This document shows, one piece after another, positions 1 to 7,954 of a DNA stretch of 64,000 nt. A program made the translations under genes and the position numbers. Source of the DNA: UBA11740 sp049273695 (GTDB lineage: Bacteria; Acidobacteriota; Blastocatellia; Pyrinomonadales; Pyrinomonadaceae); the NCBI GenBank assembly GCA_049273695.1, contig JBASRE010000042.1:248001-312000 (forward strand). Reading direction: 5' to 3'. The notes below the pieces were generated by a model that saw nothing but the letters and a program-made list of their open reading frames with translations, did not search any database and was not told the origin of the DNA. How positions within the stretch are numbered: the first letter of the stretch is position 1; each line of letters starts with the position of its first letter.

Positions 1-413
1 CCCGGCTTCAGCCGGATGATCTGGAAGCTCGCGGAGCAGCGGAAACCGTTTAAACGGTTTCCAGTTCTCAGCTCTTCGCAATTCACCTGGCTAAAGCCAG
101 GTGTGACTGAAACCGCACCAGCCCGCGAAGCGGGCGATAGCATAAAGCCGGGGCGTTAGCCTCGGGTCGAGACCGGAAACGCGGCGAGCCCGCGGAGCGG
201 GCGGCAGCCTTTAGCCGATTTGTATCGATTTCGAAGATCAAATGCCTGGCGGAAAGGGATGCTCATCATAAAATCTGTCGCCCGCTCCGCGGGCTGCGAA
301 AGTCTCTTCTACCTGATCCCGGGGCTGACGCCCCGGGCTTTATGCTGGCGCGCACTCCGCGCGCTGCTTCTTCGTTCCTTAGGTTAATCTCAAGAAAAAC
401 GCGCCCTTCATGC
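1..413. repeat. Intergenic block of mixed short palindromes
   Basis: No gene is visible here. The stretch is a mosaic of short perfect or near-perfect palindromes. Examples are ggaaaccgtttaaacggttt near 43-62, cacctggctaaagccaggtg near 86-105, several gcccgcggagcgggc-type units near 188-203 and 279-294, and ccggggctgacgccccgg near 319-336. The CACC..GCTNAAGC..GGTG unit recurs near 18.9, 19.0 and 26.1 kb, so this is a dispersed repeat family rather than a terminator. The left end may continue outside the window. Confidence 0.75.
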
Positions 414-1232
414 CTACGCCACCGGCACGTAATTCAACACGTCGCTCTTTCTCTGGAGGTATTCTTCCGGCGTGAAGCCTGAGAAAAATTTGAAGTTGTG
501 AATGAAGTGGGCCTGATCGTAAAAGCCACAGTCCACTGAGATTCCGGTCCAATCAACTTCGCCGCTAGCTTCGATCTCGGCGATCGCTTTTTGGAAACGC
601 ATTATTTTCAGATAGGCCTTGGGCGTGACTCCGACCTGCTGCTTGAACATTGAAATGAAATGCTTCTGCGAATAGCCGATCCGCTGGCTCACGCGACCGA
701 GGTTGAGTTGATCGGGCGACCGAATAATTTCAGAGAGCGCATACTCGACCGCCGGATTAAAACTGAACTTTCTCTGAAAGTGTTTCAGTAAAAACCGTTC
801 GGCCGCGGCAAACTTGAGGTCAACGTTGCGGATCTCGTGCAAGTGTTCGCGCAGATGACCAAGATCTCTTCCCCATAAAAGGTCGGCATCCACCACGCGG
901 TCGGCCATCTCGTTCATCGGCACGGGAAAGAACGGATAGGCCATGCCTTTTTTGAAGGCGATGATGAACATGGCCGCCTGGCGGCCGGAAGGAATCGAAA
1001 TGTATTCGGTGCGCACGCCCGATGCCCAGACGTGATGGCAGGCCTGGATCTCTTTGAGCGTTTCGTTGTCGTAAATGTATTGCGGCGTATCGTGGAAATC
1101 GAAAATGATTTCCGTGTTGCCGTCCGGCAGGAAGCGATCGATCGCATGCTCGGGATTCAATCCTTCGTAATATACAAAAGTGTCAACAAACTGATTGAGC
1201 GGAAAGACGGGGATATGAATCTTGAGAATCAT
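414..1232 (-). CDS. AraC family transcriptional regulator
   Basis: A 272-residue DNA-binding regulator. The N-terminal half (about 1-150) looks like the DUF6597/cupin-type sensor found in many AraC proteins. It contains RFLPDGNTEIIFDF and a GRQAAMFIIAF stretch. The C-terminal 100 residues carry the two helix-turn-helix units (RVSQRIGYSQKHFISMFKQQ, then GFYDQAHFIHNFKFFSGFTP). These are typical of HTH_18, with the conserved F..F.G.TP end. The start ATG has no strong Shine-Dalgarno, and its upstream region contains an aggattaacaggatt repeat, so the promoter may be repeat-derived. No adjacent same-strand target gene identifies its regulon. The family call is firm; the ligand is unknown. Confidence 0.9.
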   Translation of the reverse strand: MILKIHIPVFPLNQFVDTFVYYEGLNPEHAIDRFLPDGNTEIIFDFHDTPQYIYDNETLKEIQACHHVWASGVRTEYISIPSGRQAAMFIIAFKKGMAYPFFPVPMNEMADRVVDADLLWGRDLGHLREHLHEIRNVDLKFAAAERFLLKHFQRKFSFNPAVEYALSEIIRSPDQLNLGRVSQRIGYSQKHFISMFKQQVGVTPKAYLKIMRFQKAIAEIEASGEVDWTGISVDCGFYDQAHFIHNFKFFSGFTPEEYLQRKSDVLNYVPVA

Positions 1233-1249
1233 TTACGGGTGCATAGTTT

Positions 1250-1274
1250 GACAGGATTAACAGGATTTTCAAGA
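1250..1274. repeat. acaggatt-type dispersed repeat, copy 1
   Basis: The motif tgacaggattaacaggattt is a short tandem of the octamer ACAGGATT. Related copies lie near 1799-1833, 1958-1988 and 16463-16489. This copy overlaps the 3' end of the GxxExxY gene and forms the 5' flank of the AraC gene. Confidence 0.7.
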
Positions 1275-1721
1275 CGAATCATTCGGTTCGTCGGTCACGA
1301 TTTGTGAAGTCAACGTCGTGGCAGGCAGGATTGAATTTAAGAGCGACCCCTTCGGTTGGTACGCTCGAAACTTGCGCCTCACTTGGACTGAAGAGCCGAA
1401 GTTCAACAACAAGCCGACCTCTACAAGCGTGGCCGTTAGATAGTTCACAAGTTGAAGTTCGTGCTCCTTTGCAATTGCCTGCACTGCCTTCAGCTCGATA
1501 ACCACGCGCTCATCGACCCACAAGTCCGCGTAGAAATTGCCAATCACTGTTCCGTCATACAGAACGTTGATCGGCTCTTGCTGTTTGACTCTTAATCCCA
1601 ACTTTTCCAGTTCGATTCGAAGAGCGTTCTCATAGACTTTTTCAAGAAATCCGCAGCCAAGGGTATTGTGAACTTTGTATGCGCAACCGATGATTTTCTG
1701 GGTGAGATCATCGTCCGTCAT
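1269..1721 (-). CDS. GxxExxY family protein (PD-(D/E)xK-like)
   Basis: A small cytoplasmic protein of 150 residues. It carries the family signature GFLEKVY (GxxExxY) near residue 30 and a nuclease-like core with D...VVIELKAV further on, so it belongs to the predicted PD-(D/E)xK nuclease-fold GxxExxY family. The role of this family is unknown. I chose the ATG at 1721 because a GGAGG lies just upstream and the conserved MTDDDL start follows; a longer open frame upstream is repeat-rich and unlikely to be translated. The C-terminal tail of about 25 residues runs into an acaggatt repeat. Copies of the same short repeat also lie upstream, so the gene is bracketed by them. Confidence 0.85.
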   Translation of the reverse strand: MTDDDLTQKIIGCAYKVHNTLGCGFLEKVYENALRIELEKLGLRVKQQEPINVLYDGTVIGNFYADLWVDERVVIELKAVQAIAKEHELQLVNYLTATLVEVGLLLNFGSSVQVRRKFRAYQPKGSLLNSILPATTLTSQIVTDEPNDSS

Positions 1722-1794
1722 GTCGACCTCCGTGAGAGCAATGAGGCGGTATTCTAATTTGATTTTCGGCCTACGTAGAACGAAGTTTTTCGGC

Positions 1795-1990
1795 AGGGTT
1801 ATTCGACAGGATTTACAAGATTTACATGATGCAGAGATAAAACAAGATATGTTGGAGCTGAAGCAAGCAGTTCTGACGCCTTGTCGAATTCTGTAGTGTC
1901 TGGGGGGTGCGGACAGACAAAGGGGTGACATAACACGCCGCTCCTGATTGCTCTTAAATCATGTGAATCTTGTAAATCCTGTCTAAGTCT
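1795..1990. repeat. Inverted pair of acaggattta-type repeats
   Basis: The motif cgacaggatttacaagattt occurs near 1804-1823 and its inverse, cttgtaaatcctgtctaag, near 1970-1988. Together with the copy at 1250 they bracket the GxxExxY gene. No gene is seen between 1722 and 2014. Confidence 0.65.
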
Positions 1991-2014
1991 TTTGACTTGG
2001 TACAGTTCGCTGCT

Positions 2015-3088
2015 TCAATTATGCGCGCGGCGCAGTGCCCAGGTCGCGGCAAAAAAAGCCAGTAGAGTAAAACCTAACACAGCGGCCAGGTGCCACCACA
2101 ATCGAACTGAATTGGCTCCCGCCGCCGCCAATCTCAGCGCTTCGACAAAAAAGTACGTCGGAATCAAGCGGGCCGTTGCTTCCACGGCGGCCGGCATGCC
2201 CATTGAAGGAAAGCTGGGGGCCATCAGCACGACCAGCACCCCGCTCGCCCACGTGTTTACCTGCATGGAATTCTTAAAGAGGGCGCCCATCAACAAACCT
2301 ATGCCAACCACCAAAAGCAGTCCCAGCAAAACGGTAAGCAGGGTGAGCGGCCAGTTCGTTATCAGTCTCTGATTGAGGAGCAACAACAGTCCCGCTATCA
2401 ACGCACTATAGACGATGCCGGTTAAGGCCTTTCCCGCGATTATCTCAAACTGGCTGGCGGGCGAAGTAAGCAGAAAATCGAGGGTGTATTTTTCCTTCTC
2501 TTCAACCAGCAACAAAGGAACTACCAACGCGCCGGCCATGGAGAAAACCAGCAGGAGCAGCAAAGGCAACAGCATTCGATCGAGGTTGACGCCGCCAAAT
2601 CCTTCCCGATCCGTTTCGTTTCCGACATCAACCCAAACGGCGCGGGCCGGCGGCGGGTGTTTGACCAAAGCCGTTACCTGCCTTTCCATTAATTGCCGGA
2701 AGGCGGCCGCTTGAATCGTCTTCTTGGTTTGGTTGACGTAGATGATGAGCTGCGGTTGTTTGCCTGCGGCTATGTCGGCATCGAAGTTGGCTGGGACTGC
2801 CAGGCCGCCGGTGGCTTCGCGCTTTTCGACATCGGCCGGTACAGCGTCGGCTGAGGCAGCGTCGATCAAATTCATCCGCGGCGCCGCGCGCAATTCAGAA
2901 ATCATTTTTGATTTGCCGGGATCGTGGACCACGACCGTCATCCTGGTGAGACTGTCGATCCCGGGCTGGAGCAGGCGCAGAAGGATGGCCACCATCAAAG
3001 GCGTCAGCAACGCGAACAGCAGATAGCGGTTGCGCACCGCATCCACGATGTCTTTTCGCGCGATGGCAGCTATGACTCTGGCGTTCAT
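2015..3088 (-). CDS. ABC-2 type transporter permease
   Basis: A 357-residue inner-membrane permease of the NatB/ABC-2 class. One membrane segment lies near residues 23-43 (YLLFALLTPLMVAILLRLL). A large external domain of about 120 residues follows, then five or six segments between about 170 and 352, including LLPLLLLLVFSMAGALVVPL. The conserved LLVEEKEKYTLDFLLTSP motif, the coupling-helix region of this class, follows the second segment. The start ATG overlaps the stop of the upstream ATPase gene by 4 bases (ATGA), so the two are translationally coupled. The substrate is unknown; sodium or a small molecule is typical of this class. Confidence 0.92.
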   Translation of the reverse strand: MNARVIAAIARKDIVDAVRNRYLLFALLTPLMVAILLRLLQPGIDSLTRMTVVVHDPGKSKMISELRAAPRMNLIDAASADAVPADVEKREATGGLAVPANFDADIAAGKQPQLIIYVNQTKKTIQAAAFRQLMERQVTALVKHPPPARAVWVDVGNETDREGFGGVNLDRMLLPLLLLLVFSMAGALVVPLLLVEEKEKYTLDFLLTSPASQFEIIAGKALTGIVYSALIAGLLLLLNQRLITNWPLTLLTVLLGLLLVVGIGLLMGALFKNSMQVNTWASGVLVVLMAPSFPSMGMPAAVEATARLIPTYFFVEALRLAAAGANSVRLWWHLAAVLGFTLLAFFAATWALRRAHN

Positions 3089-3933
3089 TCGGACAGCTTC
3101 CTTCCAGTCATCTGAATGAAAACTTCTTCCAGAGTGGCTTCGGCTGAATGCAGCGTACGAATCTGTCCGGAGCTTACCAGCTGCTCCAGTTGCTTCCCGG
3201 CATCTCGATCATCCAGAGAGATCGTCACGCGCTCGCCATCAGCAAGTGTGGCCGCGACGGTGCGTTGACCGTGGGCTAACTTCAAATTGTCCGGCGTATC
3301 CAGGGCGACAATCCGGCCCTCGCTGATAAACGCGACGCGCCGGCAAAGCTGGTCTGCTTCTTCCATGTAGTGCGTGGTGAGAAAGACCGTCACGCCTTGC
3401 GTGGCGAGATCCAGGATCAGGCGACGAATGTCACGCGCGACGACTGGATCCAGGCCTCTGGTCGGTTCGTCGAGGAAAATTATTTGCGGCCGATGAAGCA
3501 GCGCGCGCGCAATCAGCACTCGTTGCTTCATTCCGTTGGAATAATTCTGGACCTTATCACCGGCCCGGTCAGTCATGCCGACCTGATTCAGCACCTCGTC
3601 AGCCCGTTTATCCTCGACACCGTAGAGTTGCGCGGCGAAAGTGAGATTCTCTCTGCCGGACATGCGCTCATAAAGATTTTGATGTTCCGAGACAACTCCG
3701 ATGAGAGGCTTGAGGCGTTGCTGTTCAGTGGCAGTGTCGCAGCCGGCTACTTGCGCCTGGCCGGCAGTGGGCCGCAACTGCCCGGTGAGCATTCTGATGG
3801 TAGTTGTTTTGCCGGCGCCGTTGTGTCCCAGGAAGCCGAAGATTTCGCCGGCTTCGACCGCAAAAGAAATGTTGTCCACGGCGCGCAGATCATTGAAGGT
3901 ACGCGTGAGTCCGTTTACATCGATTGCGTTCAT
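3085..3933 (-). CDS. ABC transporter ATP-binding protein
   Basis: A 282-residue cytoplasmic ATPase that powers the downstream ABC-2 permease. Walker A is GHNGAGKTT near residue 37. The signature is YSNGMKQR near 133 and Walker B is IIFLDEPTRGLDP, followed by the H-switch TTHYMEEADQLC. The C-terminal 70 residues form the extension common in NatA/CcmA-like drug or lipid exporters. Four-base overlap with the permease gene indicates an operon. Length and motifs are complete; the substrate cannot be read from the sequence. Confidence 0.95.
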   Translation of the reverse strand: MNAIDVNGLTRTFNDLRAVDNISFAVEAGEIFGFLGHNGAGKTTTIRMLTGQLRPTAGQAQVAGCDTATEQQRLKPLIGVVSEHQNLYERMSGRENLTFAAQLYGVEDKRADEVLNQVGMTDRAGDKVQNYSNGMKQRVLIARALLHRPQIIFLDEPTRGLDPVVARDIRRLILDLATQGVTVFLTTHYMEEADQLCRRVAFISEGRIVALDTPDNLKLAHGQRTVAATLADGERVTISLDDRDAGKQLEQLVSSGQIRTLHSAEATLEEVFIQMTGRKLSE

Positions 3934-3955
3934 AGCGTTTCCGGGGAAGGCTGTC

Positions 3956-4429
3956 CTAGCGGTTCGTATTCTCGGCCGCGCTCGCCGCCTTCGTCGCTTG
4001 CCAGCTTACGACTTGCCATTTGCCATTCCGCTTTAGAAATGTGCCCGTGTTCAAGTAGTTCGCTACTTCGGTCTTCCCGTCTTTCTCAATCGTGCCCACG
4101 AGGCGAAAAGCAACGATCGCCGTGTTCCCGTATTGCTGAATGCGAACGTCTTCAGCCGTATAGGTCGTCTTCGCATCGCCCGGCTTTGGCGCCGGCGCCG
4201 AACGGACATCCTTCATGATGTCCGCTTTGCCGCGCCGCCATCCGGCCGAACCGGTGTAAATAACGTCCTCAGCCCAGAACCGATCGTGCATCGCGACGTC
4301 ATTACGCGAAGCACCGGCAAGAAAGTCATTCAGGAGCTTCGTCAGCTCCGCGGCATCGGGCGCAGTCTGAGCGTGAACACTAAACGCAAAGGCAACCGCG
4401 AAAATCACAGACCCGAACAGTTTTTGCAT
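3956..4429 (-). CDS. Secreted NTF2-like (DUF4440/SnoaL) protein
   Basis: A 157-residue protein with a signal peptide (MQKLFGSVIFAVAFAFSVHAQ) and a single NTF2-like cone fold. Characteristic stretches are LLNDFLAGASRNDVAMHDRF, DVRIQQYGNTAIVAFRL and FLKRNGKWQVVSWQAT. Proteins of this kind are often of unknown function and exported in Acidobacteriota. The gene sits 22 bases upstream of the ABC transporter ATPase on the same strand and may be cotranscribed, though the functional link is not evident. Confidence 0.8.
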   Translation of the reverse strand: MQKLFGSVIFAVAFAFSVHAQTAPDAAELTKLLNDFLAGASRNDVAMHDRFWAEDVIYTGSAGWRRGKADIMKDVRSAPAPKPGDAKTTYTAEDVRIQQYGNTAIVAFRLVGTIEKDGKTEVANYLNTGTFLKRNGKWQVVSWQATKAASAAENTNR

Positions 4430-4439
4430 TATCGTCTCC

Positions 4440-4883
4440 TCAGTTTTGATTTTTACTCGAAGTCAGTTCGCGAATCCGATCCTCCGCCAATTTTCTATCC
4501 GTGATGTTCTGATGCGAGATCAAATACGTTTCCGATGCCGCGAACGCGCAGGTTCGCATCGAAAACCATCGCTGCTCGTTAGGACTGTGGCACGGATATT
4601 CAAAGTTGGTCACGAGGTTAGCGTCATTGATGACGCTTTTGATCGAATCGGCCGCCGCGCCCGCTGAGATGTCGCCGCTCTTCACAGCCCGGTCACAGGC
4701 ATACAGATAGTTCTCGCCTATCCACTGCGGTGCGCCCAGGCCATTCGCGATCGCAAACTCAACCCAGGGGCGATTGACATAAAGAATGACGCCATAGCGA
4801 TCAATCACCACGATGTGCTCGGCGATTGAATCGAGAATCGATTCAAAAAAGTCATGCGAGAGTCCAGGCAAAGGTTGATTCAT
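4440..4883 (-). CDS. Single-domain PAS protein
   Basis: A 147-residue cytoplasmic protein with one PAS fold. It begins FFESILDSIAEHIVVIDRYG and contains ILYVNRPWVEFAIANG, the usual PAS core. RWFSMRTCAF and SHQNITDRKLAEDRI form the PAC end. No kinase or cyclase domain follows within the reading frame, which stops after TSSKNQN, so it is a stand-alone sensor or a truncated histidine-kinase N-terminus. It lies 10 bases upstream of the NTF2-like gene, probably in the same transcript. Which of the two explanations applies cannot be decided here. Confidence 0.8.
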   Translation of the reverse strand: MNQPLPGLSHDFFESILDSIAEHIVVIDRYGVILYVNRPWVEFAIANGLGAPQWIGENYLYACDRAVKSGDISAGAAADSIKSVINDANLVTNFEYPCHSPNEQRWFSMRTCAFAASETYLISHQNITDRKLAEDRIRELTSSKNQN

Positions 4884-4982
4884 TAGGGAGTTAGCTGCGC
4901 TCGCTAATTTAGCTCAACCCACGGAAATGGTGAATAGCCGGCGAGAAAGAGGATCGTGGTCAATACCGCTTGCCTGGAGGCT

Positions 4983-5000
4983 ATGTAGTATGCTATACAC
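4983..5000. promoter_or_regulatory. Candidate PadR operator (TGTA-N8-TACA)
   Basis: The inverted repeat TGTA-gtatgcta-TACA (4984-4999) lies 13-28 bases before the PadR start. Spacing and symmetry resemble the ATGT-N8-ACAT operators known for PadR regulators. It overlaps a plausible -10 region (TATGCT/TATACA), so autoregulation is a reasonable inference. It has not been tested against other copies. Confidence 0.45.
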
Positions 5001-5011
5001 CATGGACGCAG

Positions 5012-5329
5012 ATGGCCAAGCTTAATCTTTCGCTTTCGGGAACGGCGATCCTTCAGGCGCTGGCGCAGGGCTACGGGTACGGATTCGACATCATGGACGT
5101 GACCGGCTTGCCCAGCGGCACCGTGTACCCGGCCCTGCGGCGACTGGAAACGGGCGGCCTCGTCGAATCGAAGTGGGAAGATGAAGCGACTGCGCACAAA
5201 GATCAGCGGCCGGCGCGCAAATATTACCGGTTGACCGGTACTGGCAGAGAAGCGCTGGCCGACGCGATCGGCAGATATCGCCGATTGGAAGGCACGCTGG
5301 CGAAAAAGCCGAAGCGCTCAACAGTATGA
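5012..5329 (+). CDS. PadR family transcriptional regulator
   Basis: A winged-helix repressor of 105 residues. The conserved fold is visible as LSGTAILQALAQGYGYGFDI, then LPSGTVYPALRRLETGGLVE and ARKYYRLTGTGREAL. An upstream TTG at 4970 is possible, but the ATG at 5012 gives the usual PadR N-terminus. In Acidobacteriota such regulators commonly precede large MacB/FtsX-like permeases; here the coupled gene is a short membrane protein instead. The stop overlaps the next start by 4 bases (ATGA). Confidence 0.92.
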   Translation: MAKLNLSLSGTAILQALAQGYGYGFDIMDVTGLPSGTVYPALRRLETGGLVESKWEDEATAHKDQRPARKYYRLTGTGREALADAIGRYRRLEGTLAKKPKRSTV

Positions 5330-5916
5330 GACTCAATTTCGACAGTCCAACCATTTACCTGCGCTTTGTTCACGCCCTGAGCCTGCTGGTGCCGGCTGAA
5401 TCACGTCTGGACTGGCGCCGCGAGTGGGAAGGCGAGATCGTCCATCGTTGGCAAGTACTTCAGAAATGGGGCTGGCTCAACATGAAAAGCAAGATCGATC
5501 TGACTGCGAGAGTCGCAGGCGCCACGCGCGACGTTGCTTCGTTTCAGCAGAAGCGAGCGCGACTGGTTCTGGTCGTGCTCAACATCCTCGTAGCGTTGGC
5601 CCTGGGATTCGGCGCGACGCAGGAGTTTGTCATGGGTGGGGTACTTGGTGGCAGAGTGCAACCGTTTCTTCTAAGTTCAGCGGCCATCCTCGTCAGCGTG
5701 CTGTTCGTCATTTCCGCCATCGCGATCTTACGACAGTGGCGTGCGGTGCGCCGGCTCGTACTGCTCACGGGCGTGTTGTCGATCCTCATACACGTCTACG
5801 GAGCGCTGCCTCCGCACCGGAACATGGGCTACCTGGCATTGCTAATTGGCGCCGGCTACGCGCTGGTGATGATGTTGGCTTACCTCAGAAATTCTCGCCG
5901 AGATCCCATCACATAA
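5326..5916 (+). CDS. Membrane protein with permease-prefix-like N-terminus
   Basis: A 196-residue protein coupled to the PadR gene. The first 75 residues resemble the prefix domain that precedes the permease in acidobacterial MacB/FtsX-type proteins (SRLDWRREWEGEIVHRW). Four hydrophobic segments follow, near residues 82-100, 112-134, 141-160 and 166-186. There is no MacB core or FtsX domain. It could be a remnant of a longer permease or an independent small membrane partner of the regulator. I do not recognise a named family with certainty. Confidence 0.7.
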   Translation: MRLNFDSPTIYLRFVHALSLLVPAESRLDWRREWEGEIVHRWQVLQKWGWLNMKSKIDLTARVAGATRDVASFQQKRARLVLVVLNILVALALGFGATQEFVMGGVLGGRVQPFLLSSAAILVSVLFVISAIAILRQWRAVRRLVLLTGVLSILIHVYGALPPHRNMGYLALLIGAGYALVMMLAYLRNSRRDPIT

Positions 5917-5936
5917 AAGCAAAGGAAACTAATGCC

Positions 5937-6719
5937 ATGCTAATCCTGAAATCCATTTTGTTGGTCGCTCTGACAATAACTGCCGCACCAATAGTCAGTC
6001 TCTGCCAGACGGCGCCTGGTCAAACAGGCGCACAGGAGGCGACCGCGCAAGAGGTTCTTAAAACTGAGCGAGAACAACGTGACGCGTACCTGCAAGGGGA
6101 CGTCGCGAAAACCGAGCGGCTCGTCGCCGACGAGTTCGTCCTCACAGCCGGCCGGGACATCGGGAACAAGAAGACTCTGATTGGCTTTCTCAGATCAACT
6201 GCGGTTGATCCAACTCTTACACTGACGACCGAAGACACGCGCGTTAACATCGAGGGCGATACTGCGATTGTGATTGGCCGGCGCGTGGAACGGCGCAGAC
6301 GCCAAGACAACAACCGCGAAGGAGTCGCTTACGCCCGTTACATGCGGACCTACATAAAGCGGCAAGGACGCTGGCAACTGCTCGCCGAACACTTAGAGGC
6401 GATTCCGCTGGAACGCACGGCCGTGAAAATCGACACAAGAGTTTACGACGATTACGTCGGCGAGTATGAAAGTCCGATCTTCGACTTTGCCGTCGTTAAA
6501 GACGGAGACCGTCTGATGGCGGTACCCAAGGAAAGAAACCCGACGCGCACCAGCCAGGGTCGTCCACCGGCCGAGCTAGTTCCGGAAGCAGAAGCCGAGT
6601 TCTTCCTGAAAGGCAGAGAGGACGCGCAGGTGATTTTCATGAGAAATCGCGAGGGAAAAGTAACTCACGCGATTCTGCGGACAAATGGGGCTGACCGGCG
6701 GGCCATGCGAACTAAATAG
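5937..6719 (+). CDS. Secreted DUF4440-DUF3471-like protein
   Basis: A 260-residue exported protein. The start ATG at 5937 follows AAAGGAAA at a good distance and opens a signal peptide (MLILKSILLVALTITAAPIV). Residues about 35-150 are an NTF2-like DUF4440 domain (REQRDAYLQGDVAKTERLVA, GRWQLLAEHLEAIPLER). Residues about 160-255 resemble DUF3471 (YDDYVGEYESPIFDFAVVKD), a small beta domain often attached to beta-lactamase-like proteins. It follows the PadR pair by 20 bases and may belong to that transcript. The role is unknown. Confidence 0.8.
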   Translation: MLILKSILLVALTITAAPIVSLCQTAPGQTGAQEATAQEVLKTEREQRDAYLQGDVAKTERLVADEFVLTAGRDIGNKKTLIGFLRSTAVDPTLTLTTEDTRVNIEGDTAIVIGRRVERRRRQDNNREGVAYARYMRTYIKRQGRWQLLAEHLEAIPLERTAVKIDTRVYDDYVGEYESPIFDFAVVKDGDRLMAVPKERNPTRTSQGRPPAELVPEAEAEFFLKGREDAQVIFMRNREGKVTHAILRTNGADRRAMRTK

Positions 6720-6826
6720 CTTCGAATCTAACGTCGGACGGGGCAGTAGCCCGACAGTGATGGAGGCGCGGATTTCGTCGGCGGACGTTTGACAGATCTT
6801 CCCGCTCAGACCGCGCCTGCGGCGCT

Positions 6827-7180
6827 CTAAGTCCTGTTTTTCCACAACGCCAGCCGGTTGCCATCGGGGTCGTAAATGCGAACATACGACGACGCGTCGG
6901 AAACGACTTCTATTTCTCCCGTAGTGTGACCGCCGAGTTCCGGTATGCGTGGCAGGTAGGTTTCGAATTCCTCTACTTCAATGTAGATCAAATAAGAATC
7001 GCCCTGGCTGAAATCGTCACGGCGCTGAAACCCGCCGGCGATGCCGGATGGTGGTTCAAAGCCAAGATAGGTTTCCGTATATTGATGAAACTTCCAACCG
7101 AACAGCTCGCGATAGAACCGCTCAGTCCGCGCGAAGTCTCTTGAACGTAGCGTGATCTTCAAGATGGCATGAAGTTCCAT
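6827..7180 (-). CDS. VOC superfamily (glyoxalase-like) protein
   Basis: A 117-residue single-module vicinal-oxygen-chelate protein. The opening ILKITLRSRDFARTERFYRE and LFGWKFHQY are typical of the glyoxalase/bleomycin-resistance fold. The C-terminal SSYVRIYDPDGNRLALWKN carries the usual D-P-D-G-N turn. The metal ligand pattern is incomplete to the eye, so it may bind rather than transform its ligand. It stands alone on this strand. Confidence 0.85.
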   Translation of the reverse strand: MELHAILKITLRSRDFARTERFYRELFGWKFHQYTETYLGFEPPSGIAGGFQRRDDFSQGDSYLIYIEVEEFETYLPRIPELGGHTTGEIEVVSDASSYVRIYDPDGNRLALWKNRT

Positions 7181-7515
7181 GACGCGAGTGAGGATAACAC
7201 TCGACGAGCCCCGAAATCATGATCTCGCGTGCGTGCTCAACCCGCTCGTAGGCGCGGCATGCCAGGAGTATTCGTCGCAGGGTGACGATTGAATTTAGCC
7301 CGGCCTTTCAAGGCCGGGAACGTTGGCGAAGACGATGGTTCGTCGCGTAGCGACGGTTGAAAACGGATTCATTCGTCGCTGACGCGACGAGGTTGAGTTG
7401 CGACTCGCGATCCCGGCGTTGAAACGCCGGGCTAAATTCAAGCCGACGCTACGCGTCGGATTTTCGTCCCCATAGGACGTTTGAAAGTAGCCAGCGCTTC
7501 CGCGCTGCGTCCGTT
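7181..7515. repeat. Intergenic palindromic repeat cluster
   Basis: No gene is seen. Outer arms gaatttagcccggc (7291-7304) and gccgggctaaattc (7426-7439) are a perfect 14-base inverted repeat. Inside are further small palindromes (cgtcgcgtagcgacg, cgtcgctgacgcgacg). A second cluster with cgacgctacgcgtcg and cagcgcttccgcgctg follows to about 7518. The arrangement is of nested hairpins, not a terminator: there is no T-run. Confidence 0.75.
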
Positions 7516-7932
7516 TCACGGCTGCGATCTTGAGATAGCGCGAAACAAACGGTACCCAACCACCGTCCCCGCGAGTTCAATACCCGCGAGCGCGATGGCC
7601 GTCCACAGAAACGTTGAATGCCACGGCCCGTGTACCTGCGTGACGTTGTCGTTGGTCTGTGAAAGAAAGTGATACCAGAAGCCGAAGATGAAACTGCCCA
7701 GCATCGAAAGCGCGAGTAGCAGCGATCCTATCTTCTTCTTACGCGTAAACAGGAACACGGCCGCGACAACCGGCATAAGCGTTATCACCACGCCGACATA
7801 GACGTTACCGAAGGTCGTGAGCGTCACCATCGCCCCTTGATGCGCCCAACCATGAAGTATGGAAACGACAAGATGGATCAGGATTAAGGCGAGTGCAACG
7901 AATGGTCGCGGTTGGGATGTTGCTGGATTCAT
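7516..7932 (-). CDS. Small integral membrane protein, unknown
   Basis: A 138-residue protein with four predicted membrane segments at about 13-32, 45-62, 72-92 and 108-128. It has a histidine between segments (HGWAHQGA) and in GFWYHFL. No enzyme motif is visible and I do not recognise the family. It lies 22 bases downstream of the amidohydrolase stop on the opposite side of no promoter signal, and is convergent with nothing. Confidence 0.7.
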   Translation of the reverse strand: MNPATSQPRPFVALALILIHLVVSILHGWAHQGAMVTLTTFGNVYVGVVITLMPVVAAVFLFTRKKKIGSLLLALSMLGSFIFGFWYHFLSQTNDNVTQVHGPWHSTFLWTAIALAGIELAGTVVGYRLFRAISRSQP

Positions 7933-7954
7933 GAATCAGTCCAAAATTCTGTCC

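Noticed and set aside
1304..1501. Open frame on the plus strand antisense to the GxxExxY gene
   Set aside because: No Shine-Dalgarno and no family likeness; it is a shadow of the real gene.
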